From positions 4,402,001-4,466,000 of the forward strand of contig BCIA01000003.1 of the NCBI GenBank assembly GCA_001599815.1: a stretch of 64,000 bases of DNA. The letters run 5' to 3'. A program made the position numbers and the translations under genes. This stretch comes from Furcasterigmium furcatum (taxonomy: Eukaryota; Ascomycota; Sordariomycetes; Glomerellales; Plectosphaerellaceae). The notes under the pieces are model-generated. The model worked only from the letters and a program-made list of their open reading frames with translations. It did not search any database and was not told the origin of the DNA. Shown in pieces: positions 43,271-53,979 of the stretch. How positions within the stretch are numbered: position 1 is the stretch's first letter; each line of letters begins with the position of its first letter.

Positions 43271-43744
43271 ATGTCTTGCCCCTGCCCCAATAACGACGGC
43301 GCCAAGAAGGCCGACGAGACGGCCAAGCAGGCTGCTCAGTCTCCTCAGTCTCCTCAGTCTCCCCAGTCTCCCAAGTCCCCTTGCTCCACAAAGCCTACCG
43401 GCTTCAGCGCCTTCAAGCAGGCCGTCAGCGACACCGGCAACGCCATCCTCTGCAAGACAGTCCGCCGCGACTCTGACGCCTGCAAGAAGAAGGCCGAAGA
43501 AGCCAAGGCCCGGTCAGGTAAGCATTACCGGCCCCATGGGGTCAGGTTCTCGCTTTACCATCGTGTTGCTGACAGAGACCGAGCAGACGAGCAGGGCTGT
43601 GCCGGCGACAACGGCGGTGGCTGCTGCAAGGCACCGGAAGTCAAGAAGGACGAGGAGCCCACGCGGAAGAGCACGAATCCCCTAAACCCCAAGAGCAAGG
43701 AGGAAGACTGGGAGTTCGTGAAGAACTTCATCGACAAGTCCTAG
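43271..43744 (+). CDS. Small cysteine-containing protein, function unknown
   Basis: Two exons, 43271-43517 and 43578-43744; 137 aa. The intron (60 bp, GTAAGC..CAGAG) is a multiple of three and contains no stop, so a retained form would give 20 extra residues. The N-terminus MSCPCPNN is followed by Lys/Ala-rich sequence and four near-exact SPQ repeats encoded by a 9-bp tandem repeat. A second Cys group (GCAGDNGGGCC) lies past the intron, and the C-terminus EEDWEFVKNFIDKS looks helical. There is no signal peptide, so it is not an obvious secreted effector. I do not recognise the family. Confidence 0.7.
   Translation: MSCPCPNNDGAKKADETAKQAAQSPQSPQSPQSPKSPCSTKPTGFSAFKQAVSDTGNAILCKTVRRDSDACKKKAEEAKARSGKHYRPHGVRFSLYHRVADRDRADEQGCAGDNGGGCCKAPEVKKDEEPTRKSTNPLNPKSKEEDWEFVKNFIDKS
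43336..43380 (+). repeat. 9-bp in-frame tandem repeat (SPQ)
   Basis: Consecutive TCTCCTCAG-type units encode SPQSPQSPQSPKSP inside the small Cys-containing protein. Repeat number may vary between strains. Confidence 0.7.
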
Positions 43745-45303
43745 GCCGTTCGCTGCGCTGCCCTGTGCGGGACACGGGCTTACCATCAAGAATGGACGGT
43801 TATGAAGATGTGAGGACGGGCTGAGCGGTGCTCGCGAACATGTTGCCTTCTGGACGGACCCCGGCACAGGGCCGGTGACTTGTATTGCTACGCTGAGAAG
43901 GCATATCGGCAAGGGCGCGCAGAGTTGAGCAGCGCTCTGGAAGTGCCAGCAGATCCCGTGGGAATATACACCCGATGCCTACTGCACGTGTTAGCCAAGG
44001 TCTCCTCAGTGAATTGGATCAAACCCATCAAGCCGAAGAAGCTCCTGCTGTGACCGATACGAGAAACTACACGCCCAATTAACCGGAGAAACTGGCCACG
44101 AGTCAAGGGGGATACCGGACGACGTCCACCGGGTAAGCATGGACATCACCGGAGAGTGTCCGCCGAGCACGCACCCCAGACTCCGTCGGCATATCCGGCG
44201 TACACGGAAAGAAAGGCCTCGAGGACAGCCATACCCAGAGATGATTTTGTTTCAAGTATAGCGATCACCGGGTGATGCCGCCCCACGATAGATCCGAGTT
44301 CCGTGGAAACCGGGGTAGGGCCATCTCCCGTGAGGGCATCACGCGATTCGTGGAATCATGGCAGGGCCCTCTGGGCGTCAGCAGTTTCCTATCTGGTCAG
44401 TGACAAGGGCCGGAGAGTCAAGCTTCATGTCAGATCTGGGGAAATCCTCGCTGTCTCCGCGCGTGGTGCCAGTGGCGCGGCCTTTGAGGGGTGCAGCACC
44501 GGTGCAGAACAAGCCGTCGGCAGAGACATGTACTCCATGTGTCAAAGGGACTAGCATGAGCCCAAAATCGAGTGAAATGCCGCCAATAATAGTTCAAACA
44601 GCCCGGCGGGACTGGCTCGGAGGTTCTCCAGGTGATCGGGGGAAGAGTTGCGGACGCGCATGAGCGTGAGCCCCTATTCAGGGTATGACACGGCCCCAGC
44701 AACTCGGAAGTCGGCACCGTCGCCCTTGGTATCTGATGAACCTCCGGGCCAGGCCATCCCGAAGCAGCGTCCCTCTGCGAAGTCCTGCCCGGATTGAGGC
44801 TCAAAATGGGTTAGGGTTGGACGCGTGTTCCTCGCAAGGGCCATCGACTGGGGATCCTGGCTCACGCCGCATCTAGACCGGCTAACTCGGCTGCCAGAGC
44901 TCCCATCGTGATACCACGAGATGCCCTTTGCTGCCTCCACTGCTCGACCCTGAGCTCGAGATCGCAATTTTATGCCATGTCAGATTGATGGGGGCTGGCC
45001 GTGTCCTGGCCATGATGAGGCATGATCGTGAGAGCAGCAAAGGCAGGCCATGAACGGGTACAAAACCAACACGCCGGTCCGGCCAAGATGATCGTCCTTC
45101 TTGTCCTTCTTGTCCCTAAGCTTGGCTCATCGCAGCATCACTCTCATTCGTCCTCTTCAGTCTTTTCCAAGAGTCTCGGCTCGTCTCCTTCGTTTCTGAT
45201 ACGCTGAACATCCACTCGTTCATTGCTTGTTTCGCCAACACCCGCCGCTTTGACAGCATATTACACTTCCGATCTTTCTCACACACTCTCTCATTGGTCC
45301 ATC
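43745..45303. other. 1.56-kb gap and polygalacturonase promoter
   Basis: No supported gene. Open frames occur on both strands but overlap and have no family features. The final 200 bases are C/T-rich and probably the leader of the pectinase gene. Confidence 0.45.
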
Positions 45304-46531
45304 ATGTTGCCCAAGGTTGTCCTCCTCCTCGGAGCTCTGGCCTCCACCGTCGTCGCCGCCCCGGCCCCGGACGTTCGCGTCGCCCTCTCGGGCCGTGCAG
45401 TCAGCTGCACTTTCAAGACCCTTGACGAGGCCGTCAAGGGCAAGAAGAGCTGTGACAAGATCACTCTCGACAACATCAGCGTCCCTGCTGGCAAGACTCT
45501 TGACCTTTCCGGGCTCAAGAAGGGCGCCAACGTTGTCTTCAAGGGCAAGACCACCTTCGGCTACAAGGAGTGGGAGGGCCCCCTCATCGCCGTCTCTGGT
45601 GAGAACATCAGGGTCGAGGGCACCACTGGCCACCTCATCGACTGCGATGGTGCACGCTGGTGGGATGGCAAGGGCGGAAACGGCGGCAAGACTAAGCCCA
45701 AGTGAGTTCCTGGAGTTGCCCGAGGTTGCGAGTTGCATACTGACTTACACGCGAAAGGCTCTTCAACGCCAAGAACCTGAACAACTCCGTCATCAAGGGC
45801 CTCAAGATCAAGAACCAGCCCGTCCACGGCTTCAGCATCAACACCGTCAAGAACCTTGACATGTAAGCCGGCCCCTCTCCCTCTTATGCGTCTCCCGGAG
45901 CAATACACTGACACCCTGCAGCATCGATGTCACCATCGACTCGCAGGCCGGCGACTCCAAGGGCGGCCACAACACCGACGGCTTCAACATCGGCAACGCC
46001 GAGAACATCTACATCTCCGGCGCCATCGTGAAGAACCAGGACGACTGCGTCGCCATCAACTCGGGCAAGAACATCACCTTCACCGGCGGCGACTGCAGCG
46101 GCGGCCACGGCCTCTCCATCGGCAGCGTCGGCGGCCGCTCCAACAACGAGGTCAAGGACGTCAGGATCACCAACTCCAAGATCTCCAACTCGGACAACGG
46201 CGTGCGCATCAAGACCATCGCCAACGCCAAGGGCTCCGTCTCGAACATCCTGTACGAGAACATCACCCTCAAGGACATCGTCAAGCAGGGCATCGTCATC
46301 CAGCAGGACTACGAGAACAGCAAGCCCACCGGCAAGCCCAGCGGCGGCGTCCCCATCACCAACGTCACCCTGAAGAAGGTCACCGGCAACGTCCTCGAGA
46401 AGGGCGCCAACGTGTACATCCTCTGCGCGAAGGGCGCCTGCTCCGGCTGGAAGTGGGAGGGCGTCAGCGTCACGGGCGGCAAGAAGCCCAAGGAGTGCCT
46501 GAACGTCCCCAGCCCTGCCAAGTGCTCGTAA
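45304..46531 (+). CDS. Secreted endopolygalacturonase (GH28)
   Basis: Three exons: 45304-45701, 45758-45862 and 45922-46531; 370 aa. The signal peptide MLPKVVLLLGALASTVVAA is followed by a short propeptide. The beta-helix catalytic motifs are all present: NTDGF (Asp about 187), QDDCVAINS (Asp pair about 208-209), GGHGLSIGSVGG (His about 230) and RIKTI. Cys pairing CSGWKWEG..ECLNVPSPAKCS closes the C-terminus, as in short fungal endo-PGs. It hydrolyses the alpha-1,4 bonds of homogalacturonan in plant pectin. Intron junctions restore FNAKNLNNS and NLDIIDVTIDS exactly. Coding sequence is very C-ending, as for strongly expressed secreted enzymes. Confidence 0.95.
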
Positions 46532-48930
46532 GCCGTTGCTTGCCTCGGCTTGGAAACAGGAGAGGATACTGCACCGGGTGCCTCCCATTTTTTGACATGT
46601 AGTCCCTTGCGGCAAGGGACTATCACGGCCGGCCCAATACCTTCTTGAATATAATACTCTTCACTTCGCCTGAAACGGGACTCGTCATAACTCGACCGTG
46701 AAATGCATCTGTGGCCCTGAGGACCAGGAACCTGATTGAACACCCAGCATGGCTAGATGCTGCTGCTGTGCATACCCGCCGTCTCGAGTCTGACCACATG
46801 TTGGCTGGCTATGGGGTTTCTTGACACAAGGTCAGTTGGCCTTCAGAAGCAGCCGCTGGGAGAAGAGCCACGGTCAACTCGGCCTCGAACGCCTCAGGAA
46901 TGCGTTTGGTGACGTGGTCGACCGGAATGCTGCAGGGCCGGCGCAGGGGACGAAGATCAACGACTAACGCCTTCTAGATGAAGCAACTCCATGGAAAAGA
47001 GGAGGGTACCAAGGCCTTGGATGCAGCCAATGTTCATACTGCGTAACGAGACCGCGGTCAGGCCCAGCGAAGAGCTCGTACTCGTCATTGAAAGCATCGT
47101 CCTGAGCCTCTCCGAAGTGACGTCCCTGGTCGTGGCGACCAGTGAGACGACTTTGTACCCCTCCGTTGCCTTAAGAGGCCGACGATCTTGAACGTCATAC
47201 ACCGCCCCAACAAGTGAAGGGCCGAGAGACACAGCCCGCCGAGAAGGCCTCAACTCTAAGGCCATGGCTCGGCGTCACCTGGACGGCAGCCAGCCAATGG
47301 ATGCCAGTGGACAAGGGCAGGTTGAGGTGCGCTCACAATGCACAGGGAGAGGCTACTGTGAGAGCGACCCAAGGACCATGTCTGGCCGGAGGTCGCTGGC
47401 CACCCGGCCACCCGCGACGATGGAGGCCCCGATCGCGACCACTGCGACAGGGATGGCCGGGCCCGGAGGGCAAGAGAGGAGAGGCATAACCTGAGGCAGA
47501 GATTGATGGGTAAGGGCTTCTCTTTTGCCCCTTCGCCCTGTCCATGCCTGTCCCGTGACCCGTTCGTCCACGAGGAATGACAGGCTTCGGTCGTGGCCGA
47601 GAGACAAGCCGGTCTCACTCATGGAGTGTGGAAGCATGACGGAAGTCGAGCGGGCATCTTCAGATGTTGCAGCCCGCGGGCTTCTGAAGAGATCCTTGGA
47701 TAGGAGAAGCCGTCTCAAGGATGCATTGAACTGCGCTCGACCATGGTGAGATCCTTGGCCCTGCGCGAAGAGAGCGGCAGAGCGGTTTCGACGCGGGCAC
47801 GAAAGGGGAGCGTCGGGGCAGATTTATCGACGCGTGGTGAGTGGTGTTGGGCCGTCGCTCATTTTGTATTTCCCTCGGAGAACACGCGGAGTGGGACTTG
47901 CCCGTCCCAAAAGGGGAAGCACTGAACGCGAGATTCCCTGATTCCATTGGACCACTTTTAGCAGCCAATGTCGGCTCCCTTGGGACGCGTTAATTGGCCC
48001 TGGGATGCTTTGGCCCCCTAAAGCTGCAGGTGCCTGCAGCGCCGGTGTCACCGTCGACAGCAAATCACGGGCCCGAGTCGCCTCAGCATGAAAGTCGACT
48101 TCAAGGATCATCAGACCTGCACTCCCTCTCTCCTGCACCTCGAGTCCAAAAGCAAACCCGAGCAGACGCTCGTTCCATTGGTTCTCAACTCTCATCCCAT
48201 CTCAGCTCCCAATCTCCAGCTGCAGTCGTGACCCCGTTCCTGTCAGAGCCTCGGGCTTGTGTAAGTGAGCATCAATCAATCAATCTCCTCAGTGGCGGCT
48301 CGCCAGGCAGACCAGACAGCAGGCGAGACACCCGTACTGATTCCCCCCAGACATAGCTCCAATTCATCCGAGACCGACAATCACTCCTTGACTTTCTTCG
48401 ACTTCTGGAACCAGTGGGCGCCTGTCTCGCTGATCCTCCCTCGGCCACCCTCCTCCCTGCAGATTCCCGCGACCCCCGTAGCGCCTGCTTCGCTCGCTTC
48501 GCCCACACCACAACTTGGAACCCACGCGCCACGCCCGGCCGGCCTACTATCGAGACCACCTCCTCCCGTCCTCTTCGAGACTGGATGCACCTCACCTGCC
48601 GCCGCTCACTTTTCTCCCACTGGTCCCCCCTCCTTCTCTCTGTCAGAGCTTCAATCTATTTTCGCTCCTCTTCCATCCCACCCATCACCGCCGCTCCTTG
48701 AATCGATAAACAAACAAATACAATCCAGCATCGATCCGACCCTCGACTGGCTCCCATCTCCTCTGTCCTCCGTCAACCCGACCGACCGACTGAGGATTCT
48801 CAAATCCAAAGGAGTGGCAGCTGGGCTCCACGAATAAGCAGATCGGCTTCCTGGCTGCTCCCAAGCTTCCTTCGACTTGCTGCCCGATCCACCTCCATAG
48901 TGTAGACAACACGACACAACAACAGACACG
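46532..48930. other. 2.4-kb gene-poor region
   Basis: No supported gene. An exact palindrome lies shortly after the pectinase stop (separate entry). The frames at 47214-47489 and 48265-48837 show no family features; the latter is C/T-rich and lies in the probable leader of the next gene, which contains ATCAATCAATCAAT near 48269. Confidence 0.5.
46600..46622. repeat. 11-bp palindrome in pectinase 3' flank
   Basis: TAGTCCCTTGC (46600-46610) and its exact complement (46612-46622) flank a single G; as RNA it would form a 9-bp stem with a five-base loop. It sits about 70 bp past the stop codon, so it may be in the 3' UTR. Confidence 0.6.
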
Positions 48931-50262
48931 ATGGCCACCATCTCCCGTCAGCCCTTTGCTCCTCTCGATGGAGCTCGTCTCCAGAACCTTACCAGCCTGA
49001 AGAACAGACAAAATGGTACGGGCCTTTGCATTCCCACCAGATTGCTTCGTCGAGAGCTCCAGGCCGGACGACTCGATCCCTCTAAAGCCCAATCCGACTA
49101 ACATCTCACAGCCATCTCTCCCGCGTCTGGCTCCAAGCGCAAGGCCGCTGACATTGTTGACACCGATGATTCCGAGAACCTCGACCCGACCTTCTTCTCT
49201 AAGCGCTCCAAGGGCAGCACTGGTTCTTTTCCCCTGAAGGACGCCCTCAAGCCCTCGTCCTATGTTCTCACGCCCAAGGCCGCCGCTCCCCTCAAGGAGG
49301 CTCTCACGAGCCCCATTAGATCCACCGCTTCTCCTCGACGCGCCGTCCTGCACGCTAAGTCGCCCGTGGCCAAGGTCAACACGTCCATCGCCAAGTCGTC
49401 CCCTCTCTCTGCCCCGGCGGGTCGTTCCCCTACGCGTGGCAAGCGCAGTGGCATCCTTTCGAGCCGCCGCCGCACTGCTGGCCCCTACACTCGCGTCGAC
49501 CCGCCTGCTTTCAACATCTCTGCTGCTGCCCCCTTCAGCCTGGATGCCGCCCTCAAGGGTACCATTCCCGGCTATGCTGCCCGATCCTCCGCCTCTGTTG
49601 CCCCTACTTCGAGGACCACTCCCCGTGCGTCCCTCTCCAAGGAGCTGCACGAGCCTGATATGAAGGCGTCGTGGTTCTTTGACATCCACGAGGACACCCC
49701 CGAGCAGGAGATGACCAACATGCTGCAGCACGGCACCTGCGTCCTTGACATCAGCTCCGATGAGGAGAGTGAGCAGAAGGCCACCCGGGAGCGCGCCGAG
49801 GGTCGTGACAAGGAGAACGTGCCCCCCGCCGATGACATCAGCCAGACAACATCTCGCCGATCCGCACGCCTCTCGGATGAGAACGAGATGGTCGTCGATA
49901 AGCAGAGACTGGCCATGGGCGAGCTGGATGTGACTGCATTCTATGCCGAGGGTTGCGACGAGACTTCTGTGTTCATCGTTCCTGCCGACGAGGATGCGGA
50001 AACGGACATCGAAGACCCCCAGGATGAGCCGCCCCGTCGTGCCTCGTTTGATTTTGTGTCTGACATGAAATTCGATGAGAATGTCGAGCCAGAGGTTGTC
50101 GAGGACTCGAAAGACGTCATCGACAAGCTGATGGGCCAGAGTGAGGAGCCCGCTGCCGAGGCTGCCGTTCTTCAACCAATCGAGGGCACCGGGGACAGCT
50201 TCGAGCTCTGGGAGAGCGGCAGCGCAAAAGATGAGAGCGAACCGCTGGCTGCGGCGAGTTGA
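48931..50262 (+). CDS. Unknown protein with KEN box and SUMO-interaction-like motif
   Basis: Two exons, 48931-49015 and 49112-50262; 411 aa. The first exon reads MATISRQPFAPLDGARLQNLTSL and joins ISPASGSKRKAAD. The rest is disordered and Ser/Pro/Ala-rich up to residue 190, then acidic. Visible short motifs: a KEN box in GRDKENVPP, RxxL sequences such as RAVL, a SIM-like CVLDISSDEESE (hydrophobic core followed by acidic residues), and SP/TP sites. Around the SIM lies the most conserved-looking segment, WFFDIHEDTPEQEMTNML. The combination suggests a cell-cycle-regulated protein degraded by APC/C, but no family is recognised and the role is inferred from motifs alone. Confidence 0.78.
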
Positions 50263-50876
50263 TGATAATATGTCTTGATGTTGCGGTCCGGGTTTCTGGC
50301 TCGTGGGTATTGGGTTAGGCTATTTGTCTTTGGTGCTTCTGGCGTTTCCGGTCGAGCGGCAGACCTTCGGGGCTCTTGGAGTTGGGGGTTGGGACTTGTC
50401 ATTATTGTTCTTGTTCTTGTGAATATGATTGTGTTCGTCGTCTTCAACCACATGTCTTTGAGTCAAAAGTGCAATCGGAGCTCGTGATACCCCGCCAATT
50501 CTGGGCGTGGCCGGGAAGAAGCTGTTCCCAACCACAATGCATGTGAGGAGTGACGGCATACCAGCCGCTGTGCCTCACTATCTCTTCCCACTGTGGCCCT
50601 GATTACTAGTCTCATCTCCCCGGTGCACCGTTTATGCTGAACACCGTGAAGAATGAGGGAAGGTGAGGTGGTGATGATTGCGGGGCGAATGGGGTGCAGT
50701 TGACGGCTCCACCCGTCACTTAGCTGGCTGCCTTCGTCACCCTAACTCAACTGAAGCTCTGGTTCCTCTCATCTACAACAAGTGTGTACGTCCGCATTGG
50801 TTTCATTCCCAGGCTCTTATTCAATCAATTGGAACATCTCAACAGCAGGGCATTTCCCACGAGGGCATTATCCACC
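50263..50876. other. Spacer and leader of thymidylate kinase
   Basis: 614 bp. No gene is seen. The frame of the kinase stays open upstream to 50784 without an ATG (see finding on a possible targeting extension). Confidence 0.45.
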
Positions 50877-51880
50877 ATGACATCGATAAACGACCTGGCC
50901 ACTGCCGCCATTGCGTCCTCGACGACCCAATCCGGCGGAGCCGAAGCCGGCGGCCCCCCCGCGGTGGATGGTGTCCTGCCCGAGGCGCCGGCGTCAACGG
51001 CCGAGAGCTCTGGAGCTGTCCGGGGCGCATTGGTCGTGCTGGAGGGCATGGACAGGAGCGGCAAGACGACACAGGTAAAGCTCCTCGAGCAGCGGTTCGT
51101 GGAGCTGGGGAAGAAGGTCAAGGTCATGAGGTTCCCGGGTGAGTGCTTACATCAGATCATGACTACCCTGGGGAGTCTATCACGGCAGTGGCAGGCTGCA
51201 GGCTGGAATGTTATAGACCAGGTCTAACGAGGTTCACCTTATAGACCGTTCAACGCCCATCGGCCAGATGATCGACGCATACCTCAAGAGCTCGATCGAG
51301 ATGGACGACCACGTCATCCACCTCCTCTTCAGCGCGAACCGTTGGGAGGCAGTGTGAGTGTATGCAGTCCCCGTCAAGCAGTGCACCCGCTGACCGTGCC
51401 AGAAAACAAATCCGCAGCCTCCTGGCATCGGGCACCACCATCCTCTGCGACAGGTACTACTACTCGGGCATCGTCTACAGCGCGGCCAAGCACAACCCGT
51501 CCCTGAGCCTGCACTGGGCGCGCGCGCCGGACCTGGGCCTCCCGCGGCCGGACCTGGTGCTCTTCCTCGACCTCGACGAGGCGGCGGCCCGGACACGCGG
51601 CGGGTGGGGGGGCGAGGTGTATGAGAAGGGGGAGATGCAGCGGCGCGTGCGTGACTTGTTCTGGGGCCTGGCCATGGGGCGGATAGGCGCCGACGGCGGG
51701 CTGGGCGAGGAGGACATGCGCGTCGACCGCGAGTTCCGCCAGGAGGAGGAGGACCTGGTCGTGGTCGATGCCGGGAGCAGCGTCGAAGAGGTCGCCGAGG
51801 GCATCTGGGAGAAGGTCAGGCCGAGGGTCGAGGTGGTCGAGAAGGGGGAGCTCGGGAGCGCCGTGAGGGCTGTGTCTTAG
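50877..51880 (+). CDS. CDC8: Thymidylate kinase
   Basis: Three exons: 50877-51138, 51245-51353 and 51403-51880; 282 aa. It phosphorylates dTMP to dTDP. The P-loop is LVVLEGMDRSGKTTQ; the dTMP-binding DR follows the first intron (FP-DRSTPIGQMIDAYL), then LLFSANRWEA and TTILCDRYYYSGIVYSAA with the conserved DRY. A LID-like region and PDLVLFLDLDEAAART complete the fold. Compared with yeast Cdc8 (216 aa) it has an extra N-terminus of about 45 Ala/Gly/Ser residues and a longer C-terminal part with acidic insertions. Start at the first ATG of the frame. Confidence 0.92.
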
Positions 51881-52339
51881 GAGGGCTGCTGGCTGTAGCG
51901 AGGGGTGCTCATGCTGTCCTAGATATCAGCACCAAGAGATTAATAGGTATGGTCGAACGCGGTCGATGCAGTGTTATCCCCGCGGCCTCCTCGAATCACC
52001 TCTGCAACTTCTTGACGTCGACAATAACCATTGCTGTTGTTTGTATTGATATTGTATGGGATGAATTTTTGTCCCTTCGCGATCACTGTAGATCGTCATG
52101 CCCCTGAGCGTTGAGCTCTGAAATCATCTAACCTCAAATGTGCCTGCCACCAGCCCGCAAATGCTGACCCAAAATGTTGAAGATTGGAGGTTGCTGCTTG
52201 CTGACCCGTCTCCCGTAGTCATGCCGATCCGTTCCGCGCCATAACTCCCGATAGAATGCAAATAAATGCAAAAAACATGATTAAACCAAAAAAGCACCGC
52301 CGGTTCCGTTCATTCTGTCGGGCGACTGGCCAGTTCGAC
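51881..52339. other. Convergent CDC8 / FOL2 spacer
   Basis: 459 bp between stop codons; presumed 3' UTRs. Nothing else is seen. Confidence 0.45.
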
Positions 52340-53453
52340 TCAGGTCTTCAGACCAACCAGTCCGAGGAACTCGTTCCGGGTCTTGGACTGGCGCTCGAAG
52401 CAGCCCAGGACGCAGCTTGTGATGGTGCTCGCCGTTGTCTTCTGAACGCCGCGCATGACCATGCACAGGTGGCTCGACTCCATGACGACAGCCACGCCGC
52501 GGGGCTTGAGGACCTCCATGATGGCGTTGGCGACCTCCTTGGTCAGGCGCTCCTGGATCTGTAGGCGGCGGCTGAACATCTCGGCGATACGTGGCAGCTT
52601 GGAAATGCCGATGACCTGGTCTCTCGGGATGTATGCGATGTGCATCTGTTTCAACACGAGTCAGTCAATTGTCATCTCATGGTGACTGGACAAGATCAGC
52701 CCACCTTTCCGGTAAATGGCACCAAGTGGTGCTCGCACAGCGAGAAGATGTCAATGTCCTTGACGATGACCATCTCGTTATGTCCCTCGTGGAAGATTGC
52801 CGAATTGACGATGTCGCGGACGTTCTCCTGGTAGCCCTTGGTGAACTCGAGCATGGCCTTGGCGTACCGCTTGGGAGTGTCCAGAATACCCGAACGTCCA
52901 GGGTCTTCGCCGACACATTCGAGAATCGTCTTGACGGCACCTTCTAACTTGTCGAGGCGCTCCCGGGCTTCTTCGGGGGTCTCATCGAGTCGCGAACGGG
53001 TTCCCCTGCCTGATGACGCATCGTTGGTCAGCATATGCCTCTCTCAGTCGCAAACGGGGGACAGCACGCACTGGGCCTGCTCAAGCCGTCAAAGTCGATC
53101 ATAGGGCTCGGCGAGCGCGTTTCCTTGCCATCCTTCTTGGGCTTGGCGGCGACAAGTCCGTTCAAGTCCCTCGGGTCGCGCGGGGGCAGGCTCAGGCTCG
53201 GCCTGCGCCGGGAGCCATTGGGGCCGCCGGACTGCTTGCGCTTCTTCTTGGGGATCTTCTTCAGCTCTCCGACCTCGCTCTCGTCCTGTGAAGAGTTGGT
53301 CTCCTTGTTGCGCCTCCTCTTCTTCTTCTTGTCCTTGGAACTCCTCTTGCTGGTCTGACTCGCGGTCTCGGCGTCGCTGGAGCTGGAGTCGGGGCTGTCG
53401 CGCTTCTTGCGCTTCTCGGGCTCTGTGATATCGGGACCCGCCATTGTGTGCAT
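52340..53453 (-). CDS. FOL2: GTP cyclohydrolase I
   Basis: Three exons: 53453-53072, 53009-52705 and 52645-52340; 330 aa. It converts GTP to 7,8-dihydroneopterin triphosphate, the first step of folate/pterin synthesis. The catalytic domain (about residues 135-330) has GEDPGRSGILDTPKRYAKAM, the zinc ligands in DIFSLCEHHLVPFTGKMHIAYIP, RLQIQERLTKEVA, and SSHLCMVMRGVQKTTAST. The C-terminus NEFLGL is normal. The first 127 residues are an extra, highly basic, Ser/Lys-rich head (KDKKKKRRRNKE, KKIPKKKRKQ), which looks like nuclear-localisation-type sequence. Start at 53453 (MHTMAGPD); Met at 53444 is equally possible. Divergent from TAF11. Confidence 0.93.
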
Positions 53454-53979
53454 CGATTGGCAGTGCCGTAACTGGTGGAAACGATGGCCGGTTCGCAGTC
53501 GGTACGACGGTGACTCTTACATCCAATGCCACGGAGGTCGAATCGGAGTCGGAGGGGGGGTAAGGTTACTCAAGTAGGGAAAAAATGCCTTCGGCTATGG
53601 GCGGGAGCGGGGGCTTATCTTATCACCCCGGGTTAGCTTGACGTCAAGCTCCAGGGTCCTGTGGCGCTGTGAGACAGGGGCGTGGCTGCAATTCCGTCAG
53701 GTGACTGCGCTCCAGTTCCGTTCTTGCTCCTGGAGCTTCAGTGGTGAATCGTCGCGTTACTTCAGGGCACCTTCCTTCCATACCGAATTTTGAACTTCAC
53801 CTTGCGCCTTCCTTCCAGGTGCCCGACGCTTTTATACCTTTCGATCTCCTCCTAAACTCCGTCGCTTCGCCAAAGTCGTTTTACCTTACAAACTTTACTA
53901 CAACAAACCGCAAACCGCGGCGGCCAAGTATTTCTCAACCTCCGATCCATCAAACCCCAGCGATCGCAGCTTGCCCATC
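53454..53979. promoter_or_regulatory. Divergent promoter, FOL2 / TAF11
   Basis: 526 bp between divergent starts. The right half is C/T/A-rich leader-like sequence. No defined site is seen. Confidence 0.45.

Noticed and set aside
48685..50175. 496-codon minus-strand frame opposite the KEN-box protein
   Set aside because: Antisense shadow; Gly/Arg/Ser-rich low complexity, no domain, and it spans the intron and promoter of the sense gene.
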